Positions 39,791-48,239 of a stretch of 64,000 nucleotides of DNA are shown here, in pieces. Location: positions 1-64,000 of the forward strand of contig CALIEB010000024.1 of NCBI GenBank assembly GCA_938022205.1, written 5' to 3'. The notes below the pieces were generated by a model, which saw only the letters and a list, made by a program, of their open reading frames with translations, made no database searches and was not told where the DNA came from. Both the position numbers and the translations under genes were made by a program. How positions within the stretch are numbered: position 1 is the first letter of the stretch; each line of letters starts with the position of its first letter. This stretch comes from an uncultured Anaerolineae bacterium. GTDB lineage: Bacteria; Chloroflexota; Anaerolineae; Aggregatilineales; Phototrophicaceae.

Positions 39791-39819
39791 TGAATTGGCA
39801 TCATGAGAGTATGAACCAG

Positions 39820-40050
39820 CTAATTAGCTTTAGGAGCAGCGCGTAGCACCGTGACGTTTTCCGCTTGCTTGCCTTTGCGCCCGTCGACAATTTCGAACTC
39901 AACTTGATCGCCTTCGTTCAGAGAGCGATAGCCGCTGCCATTGATAGCGGAAAAATGGACGAAAACGTCCGCACCACCTTCATGCTTGATGAACCCGTAG
40001 CCTTTTTCCGCGCTGAACCACTTGACCTCGCCTGTAATGCGTTGTGACAT
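39820..40050 (-). CDS. Cold shock protein (CspA family)
   Basis: 76 residues, a complete cold-shock domain. RNA-binding motifs RNP1 (KGYGFI) and RNP2 (VFVHFSAI) are both present, with the usual opening [21 protein letters not shown] and ending [21 protein letters not shown]. Such proteins bind single-stranded nucleic acid and act as RNA chaperones. TGAGGAG precedes ATG 40050. A strong promoter is visible 43-71 bases upstream and a terminator follows, so the gene is monocistronic. Confidence 0.97.
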   Translation of the reverse strand: MSQRITGEVKWFSAEKGYGFIKHEGGADVFVHFSAINGSGYRSLNEGDQVEFEIVDGRKGKQAENVTVLRAAPKAN

Positions 40051-40092
40051 GCTGAGAACTCCTCAAAAAAAGTGCTTATTGCCTTGCTAACA

Positions 40093-40121
40093 AGTCTAGG
40101 AGCGTTGGTTCTGCTTGTCAA
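40093..40121 (-). promoter_or_regulatory. Promoter of the cold shock gene
   Basis: On the minus strand TTGACA (40116-40121), 17-base spacer, TAGACT (40093-40098). The transcript leader would be about 35 bases, too short for a CspA-type long cold-sensitive leader. Confidence 0.8.
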
Positions 40122-40144
40122 GTTAAGCGCGCTTTAACGCCGCA

Positions 40145-40933
40145 CTATTCCGTGCCTTCTTCGCCGCTGCCAAAGCGCATGCCCATGCGCTCTAGTGCAG
40201 CGCGCAAGTGCGGGCGCGGCGGCTTGCTGAAGTTGTTGGCGACCACGCTCGACCACGCCGCGTCAGGCGTGTTTCGCCCTTCCGCACGATAGTGCGCCGC
40301 CAGCTCGGCATCATAAGCGGCGATGTGCGCGCTCAAGTCACCCGCCTCATAGCGTTCATAATGCACGACCACCTCATGCGGCAGGCGCGCCTTTTGCGAC
40401 GGCACGCGCTCGGGCAAGGGGTAGCCCAAGCAGATGCCATAAACCACATAGGCACGCGGCGGCAAACCCAGCAGCTGCGCCACCTCTTGCGGCTTGTTGC
40501 GCATGCCGCCAATCATGACCGTGCCAAGTCCGAAGGATTCGGCGGCGGTGCAGAGCGTCATGCCCACCAGTGCGGCATCCACCGTCGCGTAAAGCGTCAT
40601 CTCAAGGTTTTCGCCCAACGGCACGCCGTGCATCGCGGCGGCGTGCGCCACGCGGCTGAGGTCGGCAACAGCTGCGATGAAAACAGGACACGCCGCAACA
40701 TGCTTTTGCCCGCCTGCCAATTCCGCCAGCTTTTGTTTGGTGTCAGGGTCGCGCACCACCACCAGCGAGTACGTTTGGAGGTTGCTGGACGTAGGCGCGC
40801 CCCGTCGTGCCGCTTCGATGATGCTGTGCAGCATCTCGTCAGGGATGGGCTGGTCGGTGTAGTGACGGATGCTCACGTGGCGGTTGAGCGTGTCGGTCAC
40901 CGGCGTGCTGAGACGTGTTTGAGGCGTGGTCAT
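40145..40933 (-). CDS. NADPH-dependent oxidoreductase, nitroreductase family (NfsA/Frp-like)
   Basis: 262 residues. An FMN enzyme of the NfsA group: opening LNRHVSIRHYTDQPIPDEMLHSIIEAARRGAPTSSNLQTYSLVVV, with the FMN-binding RHYTDQPI and the SSN-x-Q pattern, DAALVGMTLCTAAESFGLGTVMIGG, and the extra C-terminal arm (SKPPRPHL) that NfsA-type proteins use at the dimer interface. Usually reduces nitro, quinone or azo compounds with NADPH. Starts directly after a gap of 24 bases from the csp promoter region, on the same strand. Confidence 0.9.
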   Translation of the reverse strand: MTTPQTRLSTPVTDTLNRHVSIRHYTDQPIPDEMLHSIIEAARRGAPTSSNLQTYSLVVVRDPDTKQKLAELAGGQKHVAACPVFIAAVADLSRVAHAAAMHGVPLGENLEMTLYATVDAALVGMTLCTAAESFGLGTVMIGGMRNKPQEVAQLLGLPPRAYVVYGICLGYPLPERVPSQKARLPHEVVVHYERYEAGDLSAHIAAYDAELAAHYRAEGRNTPDAAWSSVVANNFSKPPRPHLRAALERMGMRFGSGEEGTE

Positions 40934-41125
40934 GGTGTCTTACGTTCTCCTTATGCTGTAACCTTTTAAGCAGCTCTATCTTACACACCTATCGCCAAAA
41001 TGCCCATGCCAGCAAGCGCGCGACACCCCAGTCTCGCGCCATCGCCTTTCGCCATTGCTGCGGTTGAAGCTCGCGTCTGTTGCGTTATAGCAAAGACGCG
41101 AAATTATTTAGGGGACTTGTTCGTG

Positions 41126-41131
41126 TATAAT
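41126..41131 (+). promoter_or_regulatory. -10 box of the AMP-ligase gene
   Basis: GTATAATG 59 bases before ATG 41191, in the 257-base gap between the divergent nitroreductase and ligase genes. The rest of that gap has no other clear feature. Confidence 0.5.
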
Positions 41132-41190
41132 GAGAAAAACGGCGCACCCTGCGCCCCAAAAAGACCATGATGCTTGAGGAAATAGGAACT

Positions 41191-43014
41191 ATGATAACTT
41201 ATGCCCCTCCTGACGAACTTACTCAACAGAACATCTTACAAGCGCGCAGCAAAGACGGCATCCCGCCCACGCACCATCGAGTACCTTTTCGCAACCTGCG
41301 CGACGTGCTGGCACTGCACGCCAAAGTCTCGCCGCACAAGCCCTACCTTATCGCCTACGACGAGAACGGCGAACGCAGCGAGCTAACCTACGGGGATTTC
41401 GTGGCGCGTGCGCACCAAATCGCCAATCTGCTCTACGAGGATTTGGGCGTGCGGCGCGGCGACCGCGTGGCGGTGTTTGGGCATAATCACCGCGACGTGG
41501 TGCTGATTTACATGGCGTGTTGGATTGTCGGCGCGGCAATTGCCCCGCAGAACGCCACCGAAGACGACACGCGCATCGCCTTTATCTTGCGCAACAGCGA
41601 AGCGCGCGTGCTGTTCGTGCTGGACGCTTACCTCGAGCGCGCGCTGCACATCGTGCGCGGCGGCGCAGGGGGTGACGGCGAATTAGGCGCGCCCAACATC
41701 GAGACGCTGGTGCAGGTGGGCGGCACGCCCCGCGAAGGTTTTGTGTCGTTTTATGACGCGGTGAAAAGCCGTCCGCGCACCTTCTTGGGCGATGAAAGCG
41801 GCGCAAAAGGCGCGGATGTTGCCCTGCGTGACGGCAATGCTGACGCGCCTACGCTCGAAGACGAGGCGTTGCTCGTCTACACCAGCGGCACGACCGGCGC
41901 GCCTAAGGGCGTGGTCTTAAGCCAGTACAACCTGCTGGTGGACGCGCAAAGCATCAGCCAGTGGCACGCCTTCACCGGCAACCAGCGCAGCATGTGCGTG
42001 CTGCCTATCCACCACGTCAACGGCATCGTCGTGACGCTGATTACGCCGCTGCTCGTAGGCGCGTCCACCGTGCTAAACCATCGCTTCAGCGTGCAACACT
42101 TCTGGGAGCGCGTCGCCCGCGAAAAAGTACACCTTGTCTCGGTCGTGCCGACGCTGCTGCAGTTCTTGCTCGACCACGCCGACGCGCTGGAACGCAGCGG
42201 CGAGACGATTTACGGGCACGGCATCAACCGCACTGACCTCGCGCACTTTCGCCACTTTATTTGCGGCGCAGGCACGCTCAGCGTGGCGTTGGCGCGAGCG
42301 TTTGAGGCACGCTTTGGCTTTAAGATTGTGCATGGCTACGGCTTGAGCGAAACAACCTGTTATAGCTGCTTCCTGCCCATCACGCTGGCGTGGGAGACGC
42401 ATCAGCACTGGATGCAAGCGCACGGCTACCCCAGCATTGGCTGCCCGATTGACGCGAACGACATGGCAATTTTCAGCGCGGACGGCAGCGGGCAACAGCT
42501 AGGCGCGGGCGAGCGCGGCGAAATTTGCGTGCGCGGGCATAACGTCATGCTTGCCTATTACAATCGCCCTGACGCGAACCGCGAAACATTTAAGTTCGGT
42601 TGGTTTCGCACCGGCGACGAGGGCTTCTACCTTGAGGACGAGCAGGGCAGACACTTCTTCTTCATCACCGGACGCATCAAAGAGCTGATTAATCGCGGTG
42701 GCGTGAAGTTCAGCCCATTTGAAATTGAGGAGGTGCTGCTGAGCATTCCGGGCGTGAAAGTCGGGCTAGCGGTAGGATTCGAAAACGACTATTACGGCGA
42801 AGAGGTCGGCGCGTATATCGTGCTGCAAGAGGGCGCAACGTTAAGCGAGTCCGACGTGCTAGCGCACTGTCGCCAAGTCATGAGCTTCGAGAAATCGCCT
42901 AAGGCGGTCGTCTTCGGCACAGAAATCCCCGTGACCACCACCGGCAAATATCAACGCTTAAAACTACGCGACCTGTTCAGCGCGTACAAGTCCACACAAT
43001 TTAAGAAGGGTTAG
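41191..43014 (+). CDS. AMP-dependent synthetase/ligase (acyl-CoA-ligase type)
   Basis: 607 residues. Adenylate-forming enzyme with all key motifs: P-loop YTSGTTGAPKG (A3), GYGLSETT (A5), EICVRGHNVMLAYYNRPD, RTGDEGFYLEDEQ (A7), GRIKELINRGGVKFSPFEIEEVL (A8) and the catalytic lysine of TTTGKYQR (A10). It activates a carboxylic acid as its adenylate, then usually transfers it to CoA; the substrate cannot be predicted. No thiolation domain is present. ATG 41191 with GAGGAAATAGGA upstream is chosen over 41167 and 41170. It converges on the kinase gene; the two stops are 4 bases apart. Confidence 0.92.
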   Translation: MITYAPPDELTQQNILQARSKDGIPPTHHRVPFRNLRDVLALHAKVSPHKPYLIAYDENGERSELTYGDFVARAHQIANLLYEDLGVRRGDRVAVFGHNHRDVVLIYMACWIVGAAIAPQNATEDDTRIAFILRNSEARVLFVLDAYLERALHIVRGGAGGDGELGAPNIETLVQVGGTPREGFVSFYDAVKSRPRTFLGDESGAKGADVALRDGNADAPTLEDEALLVYTSGTTGAPKGVVLSQYNLLVDAQSISQWHAFTGNQRSMCVLPIHHVNGIVVTLITPLLVGASTVLNHRFSVQHFWERVAREKVHLVSVVPTLLQFLLDHADALERSGETIYGHGINRTDLAHFRHFICGAGTLSVALARAFEARFGFKIVHGYGLSETTCYSCFLPITLAWETHQHWMQAHGYPSIGCPIDANDMAIFSADGSGQQLGAGERGEICVRGHNVMLAYYNRPDANRETFKFGWFRTGDEGFYLEDEQGRHFFFITGRIKELINRGGVKFSPFEIEEVLLSIPGVKVGLAVGFENDYYGEEVGAYIVLQEGATLSESDVLAHCRQVMSFEKSPKAVVFGTEIPVTTTGKYQRLKLRDLFSAYKSTQFKKG

Positions 43015-43018
43015 CCTG

Positions 43019-46000
43019 CTAGGTAGTGGGCGGCGCGTCGTCGGGCGCGTCCGCCGCTTGCGGGTCAACCTCCGTGCGCAAGTCCGGCGCGGCGGGCTTC
43101 TTGCCCTTGAGCAGGCTGGTGTCAATTTTCAGCTTGGGCTTGGCAGGCGCGTCCGCCGCTTGCGGGTCAACCTCCGTGCGCAAGTCCGTCGCGGCGGCAG
43201 CGGGCTGCTGTGCGTCAAGCTCTGTGCGCAAATCAGGCGCAACAGCGAAAGGGGCAGCCTCCACAGCAGGCACGGGCGCGGGTAGTTTGACACGAGCAGC
43301 ACGCCACTGCCAGCGTCCCGTCTCCATTTGCTGCCACGCGGGCGCAAGCGCAAACGCCATCAGCGCGAGCTGGGTGACCGCCAGCACAGTGACGCTGGCA
43401 AACAAGAGACCAAAGAGCGTGGCGACATACCAACCTATGAGCAGCACCACCAAGCTCACACCGCCCCACAGCGCACGCCGCAGCGCACCCCACGCCGCGA
43501 TGCCCAAAACAACTGTCCACGCGCCCCACAACAGCAGCGTGCGCGGCTCAAAGAGCGGCGGGAAGCGGCGCACGGCAGCGTACTGCCAAGCGTTGTGCAG
43601 GTCAAACAGCACGCCGCCTGCCACGAACAACACGCTCAACAGCAGCAGCGCGTGTGCGCCCCAGCGCGCCCATCGCCACGTCGCCAACGCCGCCACGAAT
43701 AGGGCGAACCCGCTCGCGCTCCAGCCTATCCCCCACCAAAGCTCTTTGTGGACGGAGAACAGCGCAAACACGCTGATAATCGCGCCCAGCACCATGCTGT
43801 ACAGCAGCGCGAACGCCAGCCATGCGTTGCGCTCCTCGTGCGGCTGGCGCGGTGCGCCTATCCATGCCGCCAGCGCGCGAAAGCTGCCCAAGACGTAGCC
43901 GCCCAGCGCAATTGTGAAGGCCACCGGCAGCGCGACCGTGAACACCTGCCCGTACTGGTCATAGCTAAACAACGCCTCGACGTAGTTTGCGCCGCGCTGT
44001 GGGGCGACCAGTGCCGCCGCGAACGCCCACTCGTTTTGTGAGTAAAGCAGCGCGTAAGCGATGACTGCTGTGCCGAAGAACGCCCAACGCTCCTTAACGG
44101 GCAGCAGATACGCCAGCACCATCGCCAGCAAAAGCGGACTTAGGAACAGCAGCGTGACCGTGTCCCATGTAATGACAGGCGCGCTGAACTGGCTAGCGAG
44201 GAACAGCCACACGCCCACACTCCAGAGCAAGCCGCCGCCCGCGCTGAGGGCGCGCTTTGCCCAAACGGACAGCTGCGGCAGCAGCGGCGCGTCGCTGCGG
44301 TGGCGCGGACGCGGGATGCTGCTGCCCACCAGTGCGCCCAGCAGCAAGCCTAAGACAGCGATAGGCGCGATGCTGAAGTTGGGCAGCAGCTCGCCTTCGG
44401 GCGTGTAGCACAGGTAGAGCTGCTGGCACTGGTTGCGATAGGCGGCGAAGATGGGCAAATAGACCGAGAGGGTGGCGAGGGCAATCGCGCGCCAGCCTTG
44501 CCACTGCATGACCGCCGCCAGCACGAAGCCAAACGCCAGACCCACGCCGCCCAAGCGCATCAAGTCCCAGCTGGGCAGCGCGCCTAAGTAGAACCACGTG
44601 AAAGCCGCCCACGTTAGCATGCCTAACAGGATGCCCAGCGCGCTGCTGACGAGCAAGCGCAGCCACCACGTCCAAAAGCCCTGCAGCCGCCGCGAGAACT
44701 CATCGGCGAACATGACCATCAGCGCGATGAACAGCCCAAGCACCAAGCCGATGGCGATGGTGTTGCCCCAACGCTGTGGCGTGAACAAGGCTTGTGAGCG
44801 GTAGGTGATGTAGACTTGCTGACCGACCGCTATCCACGCGCCCAGCAGCACCAACACGAAGCGCAGGATGCCATCCAGCGGGCGGTCGACGAGGCGGCGG
44901 GCGGTGTTGGTCAGCCAAGCGTACAGCCGTGCCGTCGGGCTGACCACGCTGGGCAGGGACGGTACTTCGTCGCGCACGAAAGCGAGAGCTTGCAGCGCGC
45001 CAGGGCGTTTGTCGCGCTGCGCACGGGCGAGCGCGCGGGCGGCGGTCAGGCTGTGCATCGTGCCGACAGCGCGGGCGGCGGCTTCGGCAACGGCGGGCGC
45101 GGCTTGGTCTAACGCCTGCTCCGCTAGCATGAGGTCAATCTCAGGCGAATACACCGCCTCGCGCCATTCGGCGGGCGGACGCAGCTCGATGCCCACCCGC
45201 GCCATCGTGTCGAGCAAATTGCCGCGATAGCGCGTGTCGAGGTCATAGCGTGCCGTGGGCTTGAGCAGGCGCGCGCGCGTCTTCAACACGGTAATGGCGG
45301 CGATGCGCGCCGCTTCGTCGCGCTCGACCTCCAACGCTTGCGCGACAAGACGGGGGATGAGCAGCGGGTTGTCGGGGTCATCAGGCAGCGTCTCAAGGCG
45401 ATAGAAGGCGCGCACGCGGGCGGGCGTGCTGCCGCTGCGCACGGTGTGCAAGCACACCAAACGGCGGTCTTGGTCGTCTAGCTGCGCCCACCACTTGTCC
45501 ACGTCCACGTCGTATTCCAGCGCGCCGCGCAGCAGCATTTGCGCGCCGGTCGTGTCTAACACCAGCCCATAGCGTTCGGGGTCGCCGTAGTAGCCTGCCA
45601 CCAGCAGGTAATGCGTCAAGCCGAGCAAGAAACGCCCTTGCCCACCCGCCCAATGCGCCCGCGCGCGGCTGTAAAGGCTAACCGCTTCTAGCAGCTCGGA
45701 ATCCCCTTGCGCGATGAGCCGCTCGGTTTGCAACGAGAGCGGGTCAATTTGCCCTTCCAGCAACCCGTCACCGCCGCGCACACTCGCGCTGCCGACTTGG
45801 AAAATGGCTTGCAACGCCTCGATAACCTCTTGCAGCGTCTTGGGGCGCAGCTCGGGATCTTTGGCGGTGCCGCGCCGCAGGATGTCGTTGGCGGCGGCGG
45901 GCAAGTGCGGCGCAACGTCTTCTAGTGCTGGCAAGACCTCGCCGAACTGCACCTGTCGCAGCGCAAGCGGGTACATACCGTCGAACGGCAGCCGCCCCGT

Positions 46001-46606
46001 GAGCATGTGAAAGAGCATGATGCAAAAGCTGTACAGGTCGGCGCGGTAGTCAATCATCTCCGCCGTGAGCTGTTCGGGTGCCATGTAGAGCAGCGTGCCG
46101 CTGCCGGGGTTCTTGGCGCGCCCTTCGGGGTCAAGCACGGTCGCCAACCCGAAGTCCGCCAAATAGGGCGCGCCGCCGCTGTCCATCAGGATGTTGGGCG
46201 GCTTAAGGTCAAGATGCACGATTTTGTTGGCGTGCGCGTAGTCCAACGCGCTGGCGATGGCTTGCCCGATGCGCAACACTTCGGCGGGCGGCATGCCCCC
46301 GTCCACCATCAGCCGCTCCAACGAGCCGCCCGTGACGTAGCGCATGACGATGTACAGACTGCCTTGATACTCGCCGAAGTCGTAGATGGGCAAGATGTGC
46401 GGGTGTTCCATGCGGGCAATGGTCTGCGCTTCGGCTTGGAAGAGCGCGACAGGGTCAATGTCTTGCGTTAGCCCAACGGCAATCGTCTTAATCGCCACCA
46501 TGCGGTTGAGGCGATGGTCGCGCGCTGACCACACGTCCGCCATGCCGCCGCGCCCGACGTGTTCGACGATAGTATACTGTTCCTTGATGATGGTGCCTTT
46601 TTCCAT
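43019..46606 (-). CDS. Ser/Thr protein kinase with HEAT-like middle, multi-span membrane region and repeat tail
   Basis: 1195 residues. Kinase domain 1-270: GRGGMADVW glycine loop, VAIK with Lys40, HLDLKPPNIL with catalytic Asp133 (Leu replaces the Arg of HRD), ADFGLA (151-153), MAPEQL. Residues about 271-560 are helical, alanine-rich (HEAT/TPR-like) and probably cytoplasmic. Residues about 580-1100 carry some 14-16 hydrophobic segments; 582-765 resemble the membrane module of the TIR protein at 3409-4680. The tail (about 1123-1195) contains three DLRT(E)xD units in two identical DNA repeats, pThr-type FHA ligands by pattern. Probably a membrane-bound kinase. Starts 42 bases after HyuB, in a five-gene minus-strand row. 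Confidence 0.9.
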   Translation of the reverse strand: MEKGTIIKEQYTIVEHVGRGGMADVWSARDHRLNRMVAIKTIAVGLTQDIDPVALFQAEAQTIARMEHPHILPIYDFGEYQGSLYIVMRYVTGGSLERLMVDGGMPPAEVLRIGQAIASALDYAHANKIVHLDLKPPNILMDSGGAPYLADFGLATVLDPEGRAKNPGSGTLLYMAPEQLTAEMIDYRADLYSFCIMLFHMLTGRLPFDGMYPLALRQVQFGEVLPALEDVAPHLPAAANDILRRGTAKDPELRPKTLQEVIEALQAIFQVGSASVRGGDGLLEGQIDPLSLQTERLIAQGDSELLEAVSLYSRARAHWAGGQGRFLLGLTHYLLVAGYYGDPERYGLVLDTTGAQMLLRGALEYDVDVDKWWAQLDDQDRRLVCLHTVRSGSTPARVRAFYRLETLPDDPDNPLLIPRLVAQALEVERDEAARIAAITVLKTRARLLKPTARYDLDTRYRGNLLDTMARVGIELRPPAEWREAVYSPEIDLMLAEQALDQAAPAVAEAAARAVGTMHSLTAARALARAQRDKRPGALQALAFVRDEVPSLPSVVSPTARLYAWLTNTARRLVDRPLDGILRFVLVLLGAWIAVGQQVYITYRSQALFTPQRWGNTIAIGLVLGLFIALMVMFADEFSRRLQGFWTWWLRLLVSSALGILLGMLTWAAFTWFYLGALPSWDLMRLGGVGLAFGFVLAAVMQWQGWRAIALATLSVYLPIFAAYRNQCQQLYLCYTPEGELLPNFSIAPIAVLGLLLGALVGSSIPRPRHRSDAPLLPQLSVWAKRALSAGGGLLWSVGVWLFLASQFSAPVITWDTVTLLFLSPLLLAMVLAYLLPVKERWAFFGTAVIAYALLYSQNEWAFAAALVAPQRGANYVEALFSYDQYGQVFTVALPVAFTIALGGYVLGSFRALAAWIGAPRQPHEERNAWLAFALLYSMVLGAIISVFALFSVHKELWWGIGWSASGFALFVAALATWRWARWGAHALLLLSVLFVAGGVLFDLHNAWQYAAVRRFPPLFEPRTLLLWGAWTVVLGIAAWGALRRALWGGVSLVVLLIGWYVATLFGLLFASVTVLAVTQLALMAFALAPAWQQMETGRWQWRAARVKLPAPVPAVEAAPFAVAPDLRTELDAQQPAAAATDLRTEVDPQAADAPAKPKLKIDTSLLKGKKPAAPDLRTEVDPQAADAPDDAPPTT
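43045..43086. repeat. Direct repeat copy 1 in kinase tail
   Basis: 42 bases identical to 43147-43188. Encodes DLRTEVDPQAADAP on the minus strand. The two copies are 60 bases apart, so the duplication is recent. Confidence 0.9.
43147..43188. repeat. Direct repeat copy 2 in kinase tail
   Basis: Exact copy of 43045-43086. Encodes TDLRTEVDPQAADAP. A third, diverged copy (PDLRTELDAQQPAA) lies just upstream in the protein. Confidence 0.9.
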
Positions 46607-46648
46607 GCCCGTTCCCCTCGCGCTGTGCTAAGGGAATTATAGCATGAA

Positions 46649-48211
46649 TTACGCGCCCCACCCGCCGCCGCCGGGCGTAAGAATCTGCAAACGGTCGCCC
46701 GCGCCCAACCGCAACGTGTGCTTAGCGGGCAACAGCTCCTCGCGCCCGTCGGCATAGCGCACGCGGTTCACGCCGCACGCGCCCGCCTGTCCGCCCTGCA
46801 ACCCGTAGGGTGGACGGGCGCGTCGCTCGCTGTTGATGGTCACCGTGACATCGGTTAAGAACTCGTACTCGCGGAGAATGCCGTCGCCGCCGCGAAACTT
46901 GCCCGCGCCGCCGCTGCCCTCGCGCAGCGCATACTGCCACACGCGCAGCGGCAGCCCCAGCTCCAACGCCTCAATCGGCGTGTTGCGCGTGTTGGTCATG
47001 TGCGACTGCCGTCCGTCCAGCCCATCGCCTGCTGGCGACGCGCCGTGTCCGCCGCCTATCGTCTCGTAGTAAACGAAGTGCTGTCCGTCGGGCAAGAAGC
47101 CGCCGACCGTGACGTTGTTCATCGTGCCTTGACTAGCGGCTGGGATGCGGTCGGGCAACGCTTGCGCCAGCGCGCCTAAGACAACATCGACGACGCGCTG
47201 CGCGGTCTCGGTGTTGCCCACCGCCACCGCCGCCGGAAAGCGCGGGTTGAGCAGGCAGCCCTCTGGCGCGCTGACCGTCAGCGGGGCAAACGCGCCCCAG
47301 TTCATCGGGATGTCGTCCTCCGCCAGCAGCCGCACGCAGTAGCCCACCGCGCTTTGGGCAATCGGCAGCACCGCGTTGACGTTGCCCGCCACTTGCGCCG
47401 CCGTGCCTGTGAAGTCCACGCGCAAGCTGTCGCCTGCCACTTGCACCGTCGCCACGATGGGGATGTCGCCCTCGCTTTGCCCGTCGCTCTCCAGCGCGTC
47501 GGCGAAGGTATAGATGCCGTCGGGAATGGCGGCGATGACCGCGCGCGTCATGCGCTCGGCGTAGGCAATCAGCGCGTCAGCGTGGGCGTGAACGCGCGCG
47601 CCGCCGTGTTGAATGAGCAGCTCGCGCAGGCGATACTCGCCGACGCGGTGCGCGGCAAGCTGTGCCTCAAGGTCGCCGACGCGCTCTTGTGGGCTGCGGC
47701 TATTCGCCAGCAGCAGCGCAAGCACGCCGTCGTTGGTCCAACCGCTCAGGCGCAGCAGCACCGGCGGGATAATCAGCCCCTCTTGGTAGAGTTCGCTGCT
47801 GAGCGGCAGCGAGCCGGGCGACATGCCGCCAATGTCGGCGTGGTGGGCGCGGCTGGCGACGTAGAAGGCGATGCCGTCCGCGCCGTAGACCGGCGAGACC
47901 ATCGTCACGTCGGGCAAGTGCGTGCCGCCGCGATAAGGGTCGTTTAGCACGACAACGTCGCCCTCGTTGAGCGTCTCAAAGGCGGCGAGGGCGGCGGCAA
48001 CGCTGGCGGGCATGCTGCCCAAATGCACAGGGATGTGCGCCGCTTGCGCCACCATGCGCCCCGTGCGGTCAAACACCGCGCAGCTGAAGTCCAGCCGTTC
48101 GCGGATGTTGGGGCTAAAGCTGGCGCGCTGTAGCGTCACGCCCATCTCTTCCGCCACGCCGACGAACAAGTTGCGAAACACTTCCAACGAAATGGGGTCT
48201 ACTTGCGACAT
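46649..48211 (-). CDS. Hydantoinase B/oxoprolinase family protein
   Basis: 520 residues, the B subunit-type protein of ATP-dependent hydantoinase/5-oxoprolinase. Motifs: DPISLEVFRNLFVGVAEEMG, ASFSPNIRERLDFSCAVFD, DVVVLNDPYRGGTHLPD, SRAHHADIGGMSPGSLP and PEGCLLNPRFPAAVAVGN. It normally pairs with HyuA to open cyclic amides or with an acetone-carboxylase-like partner. No HyuA gene is seen in the window, which is unusual. The ATG at 48211 follows the GH3 stop by 28 bases. Confidence 0.92.
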   Translation of the reverse strand: MSQVDPISLEVFRNLFVGVAEEMGVTLQRASFSPNIRERLDFSCAVFDRTGRMVAQAAHIPVHLGSMPASVAAALAAFETLNEGDVVVLNDPYRGGTHLPDVTMVSPVYGADGIAFYVASRAHHADIGGMSPGSLPLSSELYQEGLIIPPVLLRLSGWTNDGVLALLLANSRSPQERVGDLEAQLAAHRVGEYRLRELLIQHGGARVHAHADALIAYAERMTRAVIAAIPDGIYTFADALESDGQSEGDIPIVATVQVAGDSLRVDFTGTAAQVAGNVNAVLPIAQSAVGYCVRLLAEDDIPMNWGAFAPLTVSAPEGCLLNPRFPAAVAVGNTETAQRVVDVVLGALAQALPDRIPAASQGTMNNVTVGGFLPDGQHFVYYETIGGGHGASPAGDGLDGRQSHMTNTRNTPIEALELGLPLRVWQYALREGSGGAGKFRGGDGILREYEFLTDVTVTINSERRARPPYGLQGGQAGACGVNRVRYADGREELLPAKHTLRLGAGDRLQILTPGGGGWGA

Positions 48212-48239
48212 AACCGCGCCTTTGTGGGTATTTTGCCCC

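Noticed and set aside
41125-41190. Start codons at 41167/41170 of the AMP ligase
   Set aside because: No ribosome site; GAGGAAATAGGA before 41191 is much better.
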